Assembly: GCA_034421295.1 (NCBI GenBank)
Contig: DAOUKM010000019.1
Location: forward strand, 310,001 to 374,000
Source of the DNA: CAUZIR01 sp034421295
GTDB lineage: Bacteria; Chloroflexota; Dehalococcoidia; Lucifugimonadales; UBA2962
Direction of reading: 5' to 3'
Length of the DNA stretch: 64,000 bases
Made by a program: the position numbers and the translations under genes. Below the pieces are notes generated by a model. That model ran no database searches, was not told the origin of the DNA, and saw nothing but the letters and a program-made list of their open reading frames with translations. Each line of letters begins with the position of its first letter. Position 1 is the first letter of the stretch. Below, one piece after another: positions 51,031 to 60,104 of the stretch.

Positions 51031-52592
51031 ACCTTTCGGAACTGCTATCTATACCTGCGATGATTGTGCCCGACCGGGTGGCCACGGTGTTCTCGGGCCG
51101 CAGAACCACGTACAGGGATCTAGAGGCTCGTGCGGGAGCGGTCGCGGCGGGACTGGCATCGCGTGTCGGCGTCGGGCCGGGGGACAGGGTCGCCTGGATG
51201 GACGTCAACGGGGACCGCGAGGTGGAGTCGTTGTTCGGGATCTCGCGGGCCGACGCGGTGTCGGTCCCGATCAACTACAGGGCCAGGGCGGAGGAGTTGG
51301 CCTTCATGCTGGAGGACTCTGCGGCCAGGGTCCTCTGCGTCGGCGCTCAGTACATGGCGGCGGTGGTTGAGCTGATGCGTCAGCAGGGAGATCGGCTCTC
51401 GGCGGTCAATCACCTGGTCTCCATAGACGGCGAGCCTCCGGAGGGTTGGATCTCCTACGATGAGCTCACGGAGTCGGGCGGCGAGCGCGTGCCGGCGCGG
51501 GGTGGAGATGACCTGGCGGTGATCCTGTATACGGCCGGGACCACCGGTCGACCAAAGGGCGTCATGCTCTCGCACGAGGGTCTCACATCCTATCCCCTGG
51601 AGAACGTAAACCCCGCCGATCCCGAGTTCGAGCAGCGCACGTTGCTGTCCGTGCCGATATACCACGTTGCGGGCGTTCAGGTCGTGCTGTCATCCATCTA
51701 TGGAGGGCGGGTGCTGGTGGTGCAGAGCCAGTTCGAGGCCGGTCAGTGGCTGAGGCTCGTTGAGCGAGAGGGAATAAGCCGTGCCACGGTGGTGCCGACG
51801 ATGCTCAAGATGGTCATGGAGCATCCCGACTTCGGCGCTTGCGACCTGTCTAGCCTGCGAATACTCACGTACGGGGCGGCGCCGATGCCCGCTAACGTAA
51901 TCCTTGCTGCCATTGAGCAGTTGCCCGGGGTGCGATTCATCAACGCGTTCGGCCAGACCGAGACGGGTGCGACTATCACCGCGCTGCCTCCCGAGGACCA
52001 CGAGCTATCCGGTCCTCCCGAGCTGATCGAAAAGCGCAGGCGACGGCTCGGGTCCATCGGACTACCTCTGGAGGATGTGGAGATCAGGGTGGTCGATGAG
52101 GATGGAGCGGAGGTGTCCCCCGGGCTGGTGGGAGAGATCGTTGCACGTGGCCCCAGGCTTATGAAGGGATACTGGCGCCGCGACGATGCCACGGCCGAGG
52201 CGATGAGCGGTGGCTGGCTTCACACCGGTGACCTGGGACGGATCGATGAGGACGGCTATGTGTATCTGGCCGGCAGAGCCCGCGACTTCATCAAGCGCGG
52301 CGGGGAGATGATCTCGCCCCAGGAGGTGGAAGAGGTGCTTCGCGAGCACCCGTCTGTCGAGGATGCGGCCGTAATCGGGGTCGCCGACCTGCACTGGGGG
52401 GAGTCGGTGCGGGCGGTGGTCGTGCCGGCGACCGGATGGGGAGTGGACGAGGCGGGATTGATCGAACACTGCAGGGCCAGGCTGGCCAGTTTCAAGCGTC
52501 CCGAGTCGATCGTCGAGGTGGACGAGCTTCCCCGCAATGCCCTGGGCAAAGTGCTCAAGCGCGAGCTCAGGCGCCGTTTCGGAAACCTGTAG
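51027..52592 (+). CDS. Acyl-CoA synthetase (AMP-forming)
   Basis: A 521-residue ANL-superfamily ligase that activates a carboxylic acid as acyl-AMP and then acyl-CoA. P-loop YTAGTTGRPKG (168-178), the AFGQTETG motif, HTGDLGRIDEDGYVYLAGR and catalytic Lys508 in RNALGKVLK are all present. GTG start overlaps the crotonase stop. With the two crotonases it forms a small operon for activation and hydration of a fatty, aromatic or carnitine-like acid; the acid is not predictable. Confidence 0.9.
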   Translation: MNLSELLSIPAMIVPDRVATVFSGRRTTYRDLEARAGAVAAGLASRVGVGPGDRVAWMDVNGDREVESLFGISRADAVSVPINYRARAEELAFMLEDSAARVLCVGAQYMAAVVELMRQQGDRLSAVNHLVSIDGEPPEGWISYDELTESGGERVPARGGDDLAVILYTAGTTGRPKGVMLSHEGLTSYPLENVNPADPEFEQRTLLSVPIYHVAGVQVVLSSIYGGRVLVVQSQFEAGQWLRLVEREGISRATVVPTMLKMVMEHPDFGACDLSSLRILTYGAAPMPANVILAAIEQLPGVRFINAFGQTETGATITALPPEDHELSGPPELIEKRRRRLGSIGLPLEDVEIRVVDEDGAEVSPGLVGEIVARGPRLMKGYWRRDDATAEAMSGGWLHTGDLGRIDEDGYVYLAGRARDFIKRGGEMISPQEVEEVLREHPSVEDAAVIGVADLHWGESVRAVVVPATGWGVDEAGLIEHCRARLASFKRPESIVEVDELPRNALGKVLKRELRRRFGNL

Positions 52593-52619
52593 CCAGTCAC
52601 GTCCGCCGCCGGACGCTGG
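52593..52619. terminator. Bulged hairpin between convergent ligase and serS genes
   Basis: CCAG-tca-CGTCCG-CCGC-CGGACG-CTGG: a 10-bp stem with one 3-nt bulge and a 4-nt loop, starting right after the ligase stop. No T-run on either strand, so it may act as a weak bidirectional terminator. Confidence 0.3.
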
Positions 52620-52636
52620 GGCCGCGAGAGGCCGAC

Positions 52637-53896
52637 TCAGTCGATACGGTCGAAACCTGTGTAGGTGTGCAGTTCCTCGGGGATTACTAGCGAGCCATCG
52701 GGCTGCTGGCCCGCCTCAAGAATCGCTATCAGCACCCTGGGCAAGGCAAGGCCGGAGCCATTCAGGGTGTGCGGGTAGACGGGTCTGGCACCTCTCTCGG
52801 GCCGGTAGCGGACATTGGCCCTGCGGGCCTGGAAATCGTCGCAGTTCGAGCACGAGCTCACCTCCAGCCACTCGCCGCTGGCGGGCGCCCACACCTCCAG
52901 ATCGAACGTGCGAACCGCCGAGAAGCCCAGGTCTCCGGCCGACAGCTCTACCACGCGATAGGGCAGCTGCAGCCGCCTTATCAGGTCCTCGGCGTCGGAG
53001 ACCAGGAGCCCCAGCTCGCCATCAGAGTCTGCGGGATGGACGAACTTGTACATCTCCACCTTGTCGAATTGATGCACCCGCTTGATGCCCCGGGTGTCCT
53101 GGCCTGCGGCAGCCTTCTCGCGGCGGAAGCACGGTGTGTGGGCGACGAAGTTGGCGGGTACGGTCCCCGGGTCCAGTATCCTCCCTGAGAACATGCCGGT
53201 GATCGGTACCTCGGCGGTGGGTATCAGCCAGAGGTCATCCTCTTCGTCTCGGTACATGGTGTCTGCGAATTTCGGAAGGTGGCCGCTTCCCGTGACGGTG
53301 GCGGTGCCCACCAGATAGGGAAGGTACAACTCGGTGTACCCGTGCTCGGTCGTGTGCACGTCGAGCATCCAGGTCACCAGGGCGCGCTGAAGCCTGGCCC
53401 CCTTGCCGCGCAGGGCATAGAAGCGCGAGCCCGAGATGCGGGCGCCGGCCGCCAGGTCGATGATTCCCAGACGCTCCCCTAGCTCCCAGTGCGGTCGGGC
53501 ATCGAAGTCCGGCCTCCCGGGCTCTCCGACGGTCTTGACTACGACGTTGTGCGTTTCGTCGAGCCCGGCAGGCACCTCGCTCCTTGGCAGGTTGGGAATC
53601 TCGAGCAGGGCAGATCGGATGTCCTCCTCCACCTGCCGCGACTCGGCCTCCAGGGACTTGATGCGGTCCGATACGCCCCGCATCTGTTTGACTAGGACCG
53701 GGTCCGGGGGCCTGCTGCGGCCTATCTCCCTGCTGACGGTGTTGCGTCTTGCGCGGAGTTCGTCGCCCTCCTGCTGAAGGGCCCTGCGGCGGGCATCCAG
53801 CTCCAATACCGTGGCGATCGGAGCCTTCTGTCCGCGGCGGGCAAGGGCGCTTCTAACCGCCTCGGGGTCCGCCCTCAGGCGGTCGATGTCGAGCAA
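52637..53896 (-). CDS. serS: Seryl-tRNA synthetase
   Basis: A 419-residue class II SerRS. N-terminal antiparallel coiled coil (LDIDRLRADPEAVRSALARRG to about residue 110), motif 2 PCFRREKAAAGQDTRGIKRVHQFDKVEMYKF (in parts) and motif 3 LNGSGLALPRVLIAILE. It would also charge tRNA-Sec with serine, relevant to the two UGA-containing genes in this window. Start TTG at the family N-terminus, with AGGAG about 10 nt upstream. Confidence 0.96.
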   Translation of the reverse strand: MLDIDRLRADPEAVRSALARRGQKAPIATVLELDARRRALQQEGDELRARRNTVSREIGRSRPPDPVLVKQMRGVSDRIKSLEAESRQVEEDIRSALLEIPNLPRSEVPAGLDETHNVVVKTVGEPGRPDFDARPHWELGERLGIIDLAAGARISGSRFYALRGKGARLQRALVTWMLDVHTTEHGYTELYLPYLVGTATVTGSGHLPKFADTMYRDEEDDLWLIPTAEVPITGMFSGRILDPGTVPANFVAHTPCFRREKAAAGQDTRGIKRVHQFDKVEMYKFVHPADSDGELGLLVSDAEDLIRRLQLPYRVVELSAGDLGFSAVRTFDLEVWAPASGEWLEVSSCSNCDDFQARRANVRYRPERGARPVYPHTLNGSGLALPRVLIAILEAGQQPDGSLVIPEELHTYTGFDRID

Positions 53897-53941
53897 TGGC
53901 GATTGTCTCCTGCTGCCGGCAGATCCGGATGAACGGGCGGT

Positions 53942-55105
53942 TCAGTCGGTCAGGATCTGTCTGATCCGGTTGGCGATGATATGTTCATCGCCCTCGTCAA
54001 CGGTCTGTATCCTGATGATGAAGGAGTCAGGAACCTGGTCGGTTCTGACGTGGATTCGAGGACTGCCCTCGGCCAGACGGCGCTCAAGCTGGGATGCTGT
54101 CATGCCGGCGGCGGCAGAGTCTACCAGGACGCGCAGGCCCTCCGGCAGACCCCGTTCCGGAAAATCCCTGACCTCGATGCCAGGCAGCCCCTCCAGCACC
54201 GGGCGTACGTTGGAGGCGAGCCGGTGCTCATAGCCGGCCAGCCTGGCCTCATGGTCGGTGGCCAGCCACTCGCGCAGGGCGACGTATGTGGCGATCACGG
54301 TCTGGCGATCCATCTTCATGGATCGGCCGAAGACCCTGTTCTGCTCATATTCGAAGCCGATGAAGCTGTGCCGGTATGCCAGATGAACCAGGTCCCTGTT
54401 GGCGCCGACCAGCAGGCCGCTGGTGTTAAGGCCCTCAAAGTACTTTCCGCCATAGCCGACCAGGTCGGCGCCCCCGCGGGCATAAAGGCTTAGCCTGTCG
54501 GTGGGGTAAACCTGTCCTGCCGCGTCCACCACCAGGGGCAGATCGTGCTTTCGGGCCAGGGCCACCAGTCTTGTGAAGGGCACTATGTCGCTGCGTTCTT
54601 CGCGTCCGTCGGGATCGTCGTACAGCCCTCCCGCCAGGTAGTGGATGCCCGCGGTGCGGTCGGTGATTGCGGCCTCGATGTGTTCTTCGGTCGTGCCGTC
54701 CTCTTCTCCCACCTCCACCAGCACGCCTCCCGGGACGGTCAGAGCCTTGTCGTATATGACCCGGAGCTGGCGCTGGATTATGAACTCGTTCGGCATGCCG
54801 GTGGTGTCCGGCAGCTGCTCGATCCCTTCAACGTGGTTGCGGGTGATGCAGGCGGCGGCCGACAGGGCCAATGCGGCGGCACATCCCGGTGTGACCATGG
54901 CTGCCGGGACGTCGAGAATCTCGGCGATTCGGCCCCCGGTAACCTCCACAAGCTCGCTCATCTTGACGTAGTCGAGGGAGGCGTCGTCCATCGCCTCCTT
55001 GACCGCTTTGGAAGGGTTGTTTCCTCCGATGGTGGTAGGGTGTCCGTGGGCATTGATGATTGGCTCGATGCCCAGTTCTTCCATGATCCGGCTGCGTCCC
55101 GCCAT
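53942..55105 (-). CDS. SelA-fold PLP-dependent enzyme 2
   Basis: A 387-residue homologue of the enzyme at 30979-32118, with Asp194 (VVDAAGQ) and aldimine Lys221 (GYGGKYFEGLNTSG). Shared features include VTPGCAAALALSAAA and LPDTTGMPNE. It too lacks a SelA N-terminal domain, and the family includes D-glucosaminate-6-phosphate ammonia-lyase and amino-acid racemase-like proteins. It is 47 nt from an LLM oxidoreductase on the same strand, suggesting a catabolic pair. ATG after GGGGGAA. Confidence 0.82.
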   Translation of the reverse strand: MAGRSRIMEELGIEPIINAHGHPTTIGGNNPSKAVKEAMDDASLDYVKMSELVEVTGGRIAEILDVPAAMVTPGCAAALALSAAACITRNHVEGIEQLPDTTGMPNEFIIQRQLRVIYDKALTVPGGVLVEVGEEDGTTEEHIEAAITDRTAGIHYLAGGLYDDPDGREERSDIVPFTRLVALARKHDLPLVVDAAGQVYPTDRLSLYARGGADLVGYGGKYFEGLNTSGLLVGANRDLVHLAYRHSFIGFEYEQNRVFGRSMKMDRQTVIATYVALREWLATDHEARLAGYEHRLASNVRPVLEGLPGIEVRDFPERGLPEGLRVLVDSAAAGMTASQLERRLAEGSPRIHVRTDQVPDSFIIRIQTVDEGDEHIIANRIRQILTD

Positions 55106-55152
55106 TTGCTGTTCCCCCTGAGTCGGCCGCCAGTGGCTGCTTTGGGCGCCCG

Positions 55153-56151
55153 TTATGCAAACGCCTCTATAACCCGAAGATAGGCGCTCTTTACGTCGGC
55201 GTCCACCGCAAATGGTGCCAGTACGGGCAGGTCAAGCCCGAGAATTCGCCGCCGCTCAATCTCCGCCCGGCACTCTCCGGGCGGCCCGATCACCGCCACC
55301 TGATTCTGCATTTCCGTCGACACCGCCGCCGCGGCCGCCTCGCGGTCGCCGGACGCCAGAGCCTTTTCCGATCTCTCCATCTCGCCGCCGAAGCCGGTCG
55401 AAACGAAGAACTGCCGGTAGTACGCGTGGGTCGCGTATCCCGCCACCTGAAGCTGAAGGTGCTTTCTGATCCTTCCTTCGTCCTCTCCCTCTGCGATGGC
55501 CGTGCGCACGTAGCCGGCGGCATCTACCGAGGTGGGATCGCGGCCTGCCTGTTGCGCCGCCTGCCTGAGGGTGGCAACCGATCCGCCTATGTGATCGGCC
55601 GCCGTCCAGTTCAGGAGCACGCCGTCGGCGAGGCGGCCGGCCAGGTCGATCATCTTTGGTCCCAGGGCGGCGACGTATATCGGCACGGAGACGCCGCGCG
55701 CGGCCCTGCCCAGCCGGGCGCCGGCGACGTTGAAGTGGCGCCCCTGGGCGTCGACGGATTCACCGTCGAGCAGGCCCCGGACGATCTTTACCGTCTCGGC
55801 CATGCGCCCGACGGGGGCCGAATACGGGATGCCGTGGGTTCCCGTGACCACGGGCCGGTGGCCGGTGCCGAGGCCGAGTATGAATCGATTCCCTGAGATG
55901 GCAGCCATGCCCGCGGCGGACATTGCGGTGACCGCCGGCGTTCTGGAGAAGATGGGCAGTATTCCGGTGGCCAGCCCGATACGCTGGGCAATACCGGAGA
56001 GGGCGGCCAACAGGGACAGGGCGTCTCGGCCTCCTCCCTCGGGTACCCACACCGATTCAAAGCCCGCCGCCTCTGCGGCGGACGCGATCTCCATGAGATC
56101 GCCGGTCGACAGGCGCGGATCGTTCTCTATCCTTATCCCGAGTCTCGACAT
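55153..56151 (-). CDS. Luciferase-like (LLM) flavin/F420-dependent oxidoreductase 2
   Basis: A 332-residue LLM-class TIM-barrel oxidoreductase: LMEIASAAEAAGFESVWVPEGGGRD, QRIGLATGILPIFSRTPAVTAM, FILGLGTGHRP and YVAALGPKMIDLAGRLADGVLLN. The last motifs are typical of F420-dependent members, though FMN cannot be excluded. ATG at 56151 marks the conserved start; 44 codons of open frame precede it without conservation. Divergent from manC. Confidence 0.86.
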   Translation of the reverse strand: MSRLGIRIENDPRLSTGDLMEIASAAEAAGFESVWVPEGGGRDALSLLAALSGIAQRIGLATGILPIFSRTPAVTAMSAAGMAAISGNRFILGLGTGHRPVVTGTHGIPYSAPVGRMAETVKIVRGLLDGESVDAQGRHFNVAGARLGRAARGVSVPIYVAALGPKMIDLAGRLADGVLLNWTAADHIGGSVATLRQAAQQAGRDPTSVDAAGYVRTAIAEGEDEGRIRKHLQLQVAGYATHAYYRQFFVSTGFGGEMERSEKALASGDREAAAAAVSTEMQNQVAVIGPPGECRAEIERRRILGLDLPVLAPFAVDADVKSAYLRVIEAFA

Positions 56152-56266
56152 ATTGGTCCTGACATGCGCTCTACTGGTCCGTTGGCTCCAGGTCGGCCGG
56201 ACCGCAATATACACCCGGACCGGTTCAGGGGTGCATCTGTAGCGGAAGAGAGGGGTCGACGGTTGA

Positions 56267-56272
56267 TATAAT
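56267..56272 (+). promoter_or_regulatory. Predicted -10 box of manC
   Basis: TATAAT 29 nt before the manC ATG, in the LLM-manC divergent gap. No clear -35. Confidence 0.38.
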
Positions 56273-56301
56273 TCGTCGCCCATGAGGAGGGAAGGCAGGG
56301 C

Positions 56302-57753
56302 ATGCTAAGGCCGGTGATCCTGGCGGGGGGTTCGGGGACAAGGCTGTGGCCGCTTTCTCGCGAGCACTTCCCCAAGCAGTTTCTGTCTCTGGTCGGCGAC
56401 GGCACCATGTTCCAGCAGACGGTACTGCGCCTGGCGGCCGCACAGGCGAGGTGCGGCGGCGTGGAGCCCCCCTTGGTGGTCTGCAACGAGGACCACCGTT
56501 ATCTGGTGGTAGAGCAGATGGAGGATGCGGGCAGACAACCCGAGACGCTGATCCTCGAGCCCGTCGGCAAGAACACCGCACCGGCGCTTACCCTGGCCGC
56601 CCTCTGGTGCGAGAGCCGCGGTGGAGACGAGGTGCTGATGGCCGTGCCGGCCGACCATTACGTCGCCGACCTAGGGGAGTTCTCAAGGGTGGTGGAAGAG
56701 GGGTACGCACTGGCGAAGGAGGGTCGGATAGTGACCTTCGGCGTTCCTCCCGCCGGGCCGGAGACCGGCTACGGCTACATACGGGTAGCCGGCCAGGTGG
56801 CGAGCTCGGTCTCGAAACCCAGCGCCCTCGAGATAGAGGAATTCGTCGAAAAGCCCAGCGAGGAGACCGCCAGGAGTTACCTGTCGACGGGCGAGTACCT
56901 GTGGAACAGCGGCATATTTGTCATGCGCTCTTCGGTCTGGCTCGCGCAGATCGAGGCCCACCGCCCGGATATCGCCGAGGCATGCCGCGCGGCACATGCG
57001 GTCGGACAGGTCGACGGCGAGTTCTTCCGGCCCGGCCTGGAGGAATTTCGCTCCTGCCCGGCGGACTCCATAGACTATGCGGTCGCCGAGCGCGTTGCCG
57101 GGTCCGCAGAGGTGTCGGCCGTCGTGGTTCCTATGGACGCCGGATGGTCCGATGTGGGCACCTGGTCGGCGGTGCGAGACGGCATAGCGGTGGACGGGAG
57201 CGGCAACGTTGTCGTGGGAGATGTACTGACCTACGACGTTAAGGACAGCACGTTCATCGCCGAGAACCGGCTCATAGCCGGCGTGGGTCTCAGGGGACTG
57301 GTGGTCGTCGAGACGCCGGATGCGGTCCTGGTGGCCGGCATGGACAGGGACCAGGACGTGCGGGAGGTGGTGGCCGAGCTTCGGGCGAGCGACCGGGACG
57401 AACAGCTCGACCCACGCAAGGTGCACCGTCCCTGGGGCACGTACGAGGTGATCGAGCGGGGAGAGGGCTTTCAGGTTAAGCACCTGACGGTAAAGCCAGG
57501 GGCCTCCCTTTCGCTGCAGCGACACGAGCACCGCGCCGAGCACTGGGTGGTCGTACGTGGAGCGGCGGCGGTCGTCCGCGGCAGCGAGACCTATGAACTG
57601 GCTGAAAATCAGTCGACGTACGTCCCCAAGGGCGTAAAGCACCGACTCTCCAACCCCGGCCAGATCCCCCTGGAGATCGTTGAGGTCCAGACCGGGGACT
57701 ATCTGGGAGAGGACGACATCGAGCGTTTCAAGGACGATTACAGACGCGTCTAG
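56302..57753 (+). CDS. manC: Mannose-1-phosphate guanylyltransferase/mannose-6-phosphate isomerase
   Basis: A 483-residue bifunctional ManC/AlgA-type enzyme. N-terminal nucleotidyltransferase (PVILAGGSGTRLWPLSR, 4-20; EPVGKNTAPAL; VVPMDAGWSDVGTW) makes GDP-mannose. The C-terminal cupin (about 370-480; HRPWGTYEVIERGEGFQVK, SLQRHEHRAEHW) is the isomerase half. ATG after GAGGAGGGAAGG. Supplies GDP-mannose for glycans; no other glycan genes are adjacent. Confidence 0.94.
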   Translation: MLRPVILAGGSGTRLWPLSREHFPKQFLSLVGDGTMFQQTVLRLAAAQARCGGVEPPLVVCNEDHRYLVVEQMEDAGRQPETLILEPVGKNTAPALTLAALWCESRGGDEVLMAVPADHYVADLGEFSRVVEEGYALAKEGRIVTFGVPPAGPETGYGYIRVAGQVASSVSKPSALEIEEFVEKPSEETARSYLSTGEYLWNSGIFVMRSSVWLAQIEAHRPDIAEACRAAHAVGQVDGEFFRPGLEEFRSCPADSIDYAVAERVAGSAEVSAVVVPMDAGWSDVGTWSAVRDGIAVDGSGNVVVGDVLTYDVKDSTFIAENRLIAGVGLRGLVVVETPDAVLVAGMDRDQDVREVVAELRASDRDEQLDPRKVHRPWGTYEVIERGEGFQVKHLTVKPGASLSLQRHEHRAEHWVVVRGAAAVVRGSETYELAENQSTYVPKGVKHRLSNPGQIPLEIVEVQTGDYLGEDDIERFKDDYRRV

Positions 57754-57839
57754 AGGCCCAGGCAGGCCGGTGCCCATGGCATCTCATCCGACGGTAAGAG
57801 GGCCGGAGACCTAGGCCGAGCGAAGCGTGGAGTTCGCAG

Positions 57840-58697
57840 GTGATAGTCGACGCCCACGTTCACATATTCCCGCCGGAGATGATCTCAAGCAGGGGTAAGC
57901 TGGCCGCTGCGGACGCCACCTTCTCGGAGATGTACTCGGACCCGGCGGCGCGGATGGCCACGGCCGACGAGCTGGTTGCATCGATGGATGAGGACGGGGT
58001 CGACATCTCCGTGGCGATGGGGATCGGCTGGGAGGATCCAGGCCGGGCCAGGGAGTCGAACGACTACATTGCCGAGGCCGTCCGGCGCCACCCCGGCCGG
58101 ATAGTTGGCTTCGGCTCCGTGAACCCGGCGCGCGGGGGCGCGGTCGAGGAGATCGAAAGGTGCGCCGCCATGGGCCTGAGGGGCATCGGTGAACTGCACC
58201 CCGACACCCAGGGCTTTGACCCATCGGACGGTGCCGTGATGACCCCGCTTCTGGAGATGCTTGGCCAGCGCGAGATGGCCTTGACGGTGCACTGCTCAGA
58301 GCCTGTCGGGCACCTCTACCCGGGCAAGGGCAGAACCACGCCCGATAAGGTGGCGGGACTGGTCGCGATCTCCGGCGGGGTGCGGCTGGTTCTCGCCCAC
58401 TGGGGAGGGGGACTGCCCCTCTACGCCCTGATGCCCGAGGTGAGGCGCTCCTTGGCGAGAGTCTATTTCGACACCGCCGCCTCGCCTTTTCTCTACGACC
58501 GCAGGATATTCGATGTGGTGGCCTCTCTGGTCGGGCCGGACCGGGTGCTGGGCGCCAGTGACTACCCGCTCATGCGCCACTCGGCGATTCGCAGGCAGGT
58601 GGTGTCAACCGGCCTTTCGAAATCGGATAGGCTCGCCGTGCTGGGCGGCAACGCCGCGCGCGCCTTCGATCTGGCGAAGGTAAATCGACCCCTGTAG
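57840..58697 (+). CDS. Amidohydrolase-2-family TIM-barrel hydrolase/decarboxylase
   Basis: A 285-residue member of the amidohydrolase_2 family (ACMSD/resorcylate decarboxylase-like). Metal motif His6-x-His8 (VDAHVHIF), later TVHCSEP, LAHWGGG and a C-terminal ASDYPLM with the expected Asp. Start is GTG at the motif-bearing N-terminus, 87 nt after manC. It would hydrolyse or decarboxylate an organic acid; the substrate is not known. Confidence 0.85.
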   Translation: MIVDAHVHIFPPEMISSRGKLAAADATFSEMYSDPAARMATADELVASMDEDGVDISVAMGIGWEDPGRARESNDYIAEAVRRHPGRIVGFGSVNPARGGAVEEIERCAAMGLRGIGELHPDTQGFDPSDGAVMTPLLEMLGQREMALTVHCSEPVGHLYPGKGRTTPDKVAGLVAISGGVRLVLAHWGGGLPLYALMPEVRRSLARVYFDTAASPFLYDRRIFDVVASLVGPDRVLGASDYPLMRHSAIRRQVVSTGLSKSDRLAVLGGNAARAFDLAKVNRPL

Positions 58698-58742
58698 GCT
58701 CCCTGCCGCCGCGGACGTGGACCCTTGCGGCCGAGAGCCTGC

Positions 58743-60026
58743 CTAGGCCCTCGTCTTCGGTCTGACCATCCCGAACGAGGTCGTGTATCCGTGAAGGAAG
58801 GACGTCCCTCCGACGGGTCCAATCTCCCCGTTGCAGAAAAATCCCGTCAGAGGCACGTGCCCGAAGCGGTCGCGGAACATGTCGGTGTCGTGATCGGGCC
58901 TGCCGTACAGGTAGGAGCCCCGGCCCAGGCATGAGAACATCAGTGCCCCCGAGCCGTCCGGAAGGGCCCGGCCGCCGTCGTATCCGGAGAGCATGGCCCG
59001 CAGATCTGCCGCGGATGTATCTGCGTCCCGCAGGTGGAACTGGACCGTCTGCCCCTCGTGCACCTGGGCGCCCACTCCAATGGCTCCGGTGCTGCGGTCG
59101 ATACCAATTATGTTGCGTATCAAAAAGTCCCCCTGTGCGGGGGCGTCCGTGAGCGCGTCCATCACCACCCCGACGAACAGCGAGTGTCGGGTCAGTGCGC
59201 GGTCGTGATCTGACATCCGTTCCGCCAACTCCGTGAGCACGGTAAGGGGAGGCCTTCCGTCCAGCCCGGTGACGACGTTTGATCCTCCACTCGTTATCTG
59301 CAGTGGATCCCCTATCGGGCGGCAGCCCTGGGCGACGATGGTGTCGATCTGCACATCGCCTGACATGGCCACGCCAACCGCTCCGCCGCCGTGGGTGCTG
59401 TCGTCAAGGAAGAGGGCATGGCCTCCAGAACGGGCGGCCCCGCTGGCCAGCCCCCCAACCTTGATGGCTCCGGGATAGGCGAAGTCCAGCCCCATCAGCA
59501 GGTTCTCGCCGCGTATCGATAGAGGGTCCGCAAGGAGTACGAACTGAGGATCTTCGGCCGCGTCGACCCCGATGAGATCGATCCAGTCATCTGGACCCGC
59601 GTCCGGGTCCGGCAGGTCCCGATCCTCGATGCGGAACTGGACCAACCTTGTCCGGGGGAGTGATGCTGCGGCGATGGAGATGCCCGGGGCGTGTTCAATC
59701 TCTCGGCCAGCACCGATGACGGCTCCGGCCGAACATCCGATAATGACCGAGCCGCGATCCGGGGAGAGTCGATCGCGCACCAGGGTCGGTATCAGGGCGT
59801 AGTCGGGCTGGTAGTGGGCGGATGCGAAGACGACGATCAGGTCGGGCGGCAGGTCCTCGAGCCCATGGGACACCTGTAGGGCGCACTCCGATACGGCGTC
59901 GGAGATAAGACGGCTATTGGAGACCCCTGAGGCCCACCGCAAATCACTTCTCCCGGCCTGTGGTGCGGGCCCGGGGATTATCTGGGCCCTGAAGCCTTGG
60001 GCGATTCTAGACGTGGCCTCCGCCAT
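58743..60026 (-). CDS. FIST-domain sensory protein
   Basis: A 427-residue protein with FIST_N (about 40-230; VVFASAHYQPDY, VIIGCSAGAVIGAGREIE) followed by FIST_C (about 240-400; FLIRNIIGIDRSTGAIGVGAQVHEG, ALMFSCLGRGSYLYG, GFFCNGEIGPVGG). FIST domains are thought to sense small ligands, perhaps amino acids, and are often linked to signalling. Here it stands alone, without kinase or cyclase domains. ATG at 60026; a TTG two codons earlier is possible. Divergent from thpR. Confidence 0.88.
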   Translation of the reverse strand: MAEATSRIAQGFRAQIIPGPAPQAGRSDLRWASGVSNSRLISDAVSECALQVSHGLEDLPPDLIVVFASAHYQPDYALIPTLVRDRLSPDRGSVIIGCSAGAVIGAGREIEHAPGISIAAASLPRTRLVQFRIEDRDLPDPDAGPDDWIDLIGVDAAEDPQFVLLADPLSIRGENLLMGLDFAYPGAIKVGGLASGAARSGGHALFLDDSTHGGGAVGVAMSGDVQIDTIVAQGCRPIGDPLQITSGGSNVVTGLDGRPPLTVLTELAERMSDHDRALTRHSLFVGVVMDALTDAPAQGDFLIRNIIGIDRSTGAIGVGAQVHEGQTVQFHLRDADTSAADLRAMLSGYDGGRALPDGSGALMFSCLGRGSYLYGRPDHDTDMFRDRFGHVPLTGFFCNGEIGPVGGTSFLHGYTTSFGMVRPKTRA

Positions 60027-60104
60027 ATTCAAGAACGGACCACCATGCCGGCGCTGCTATGATCCCCCCGTATGAGCGTGCGCCAGGGGGAAAGGGGAGG
60101 CACG

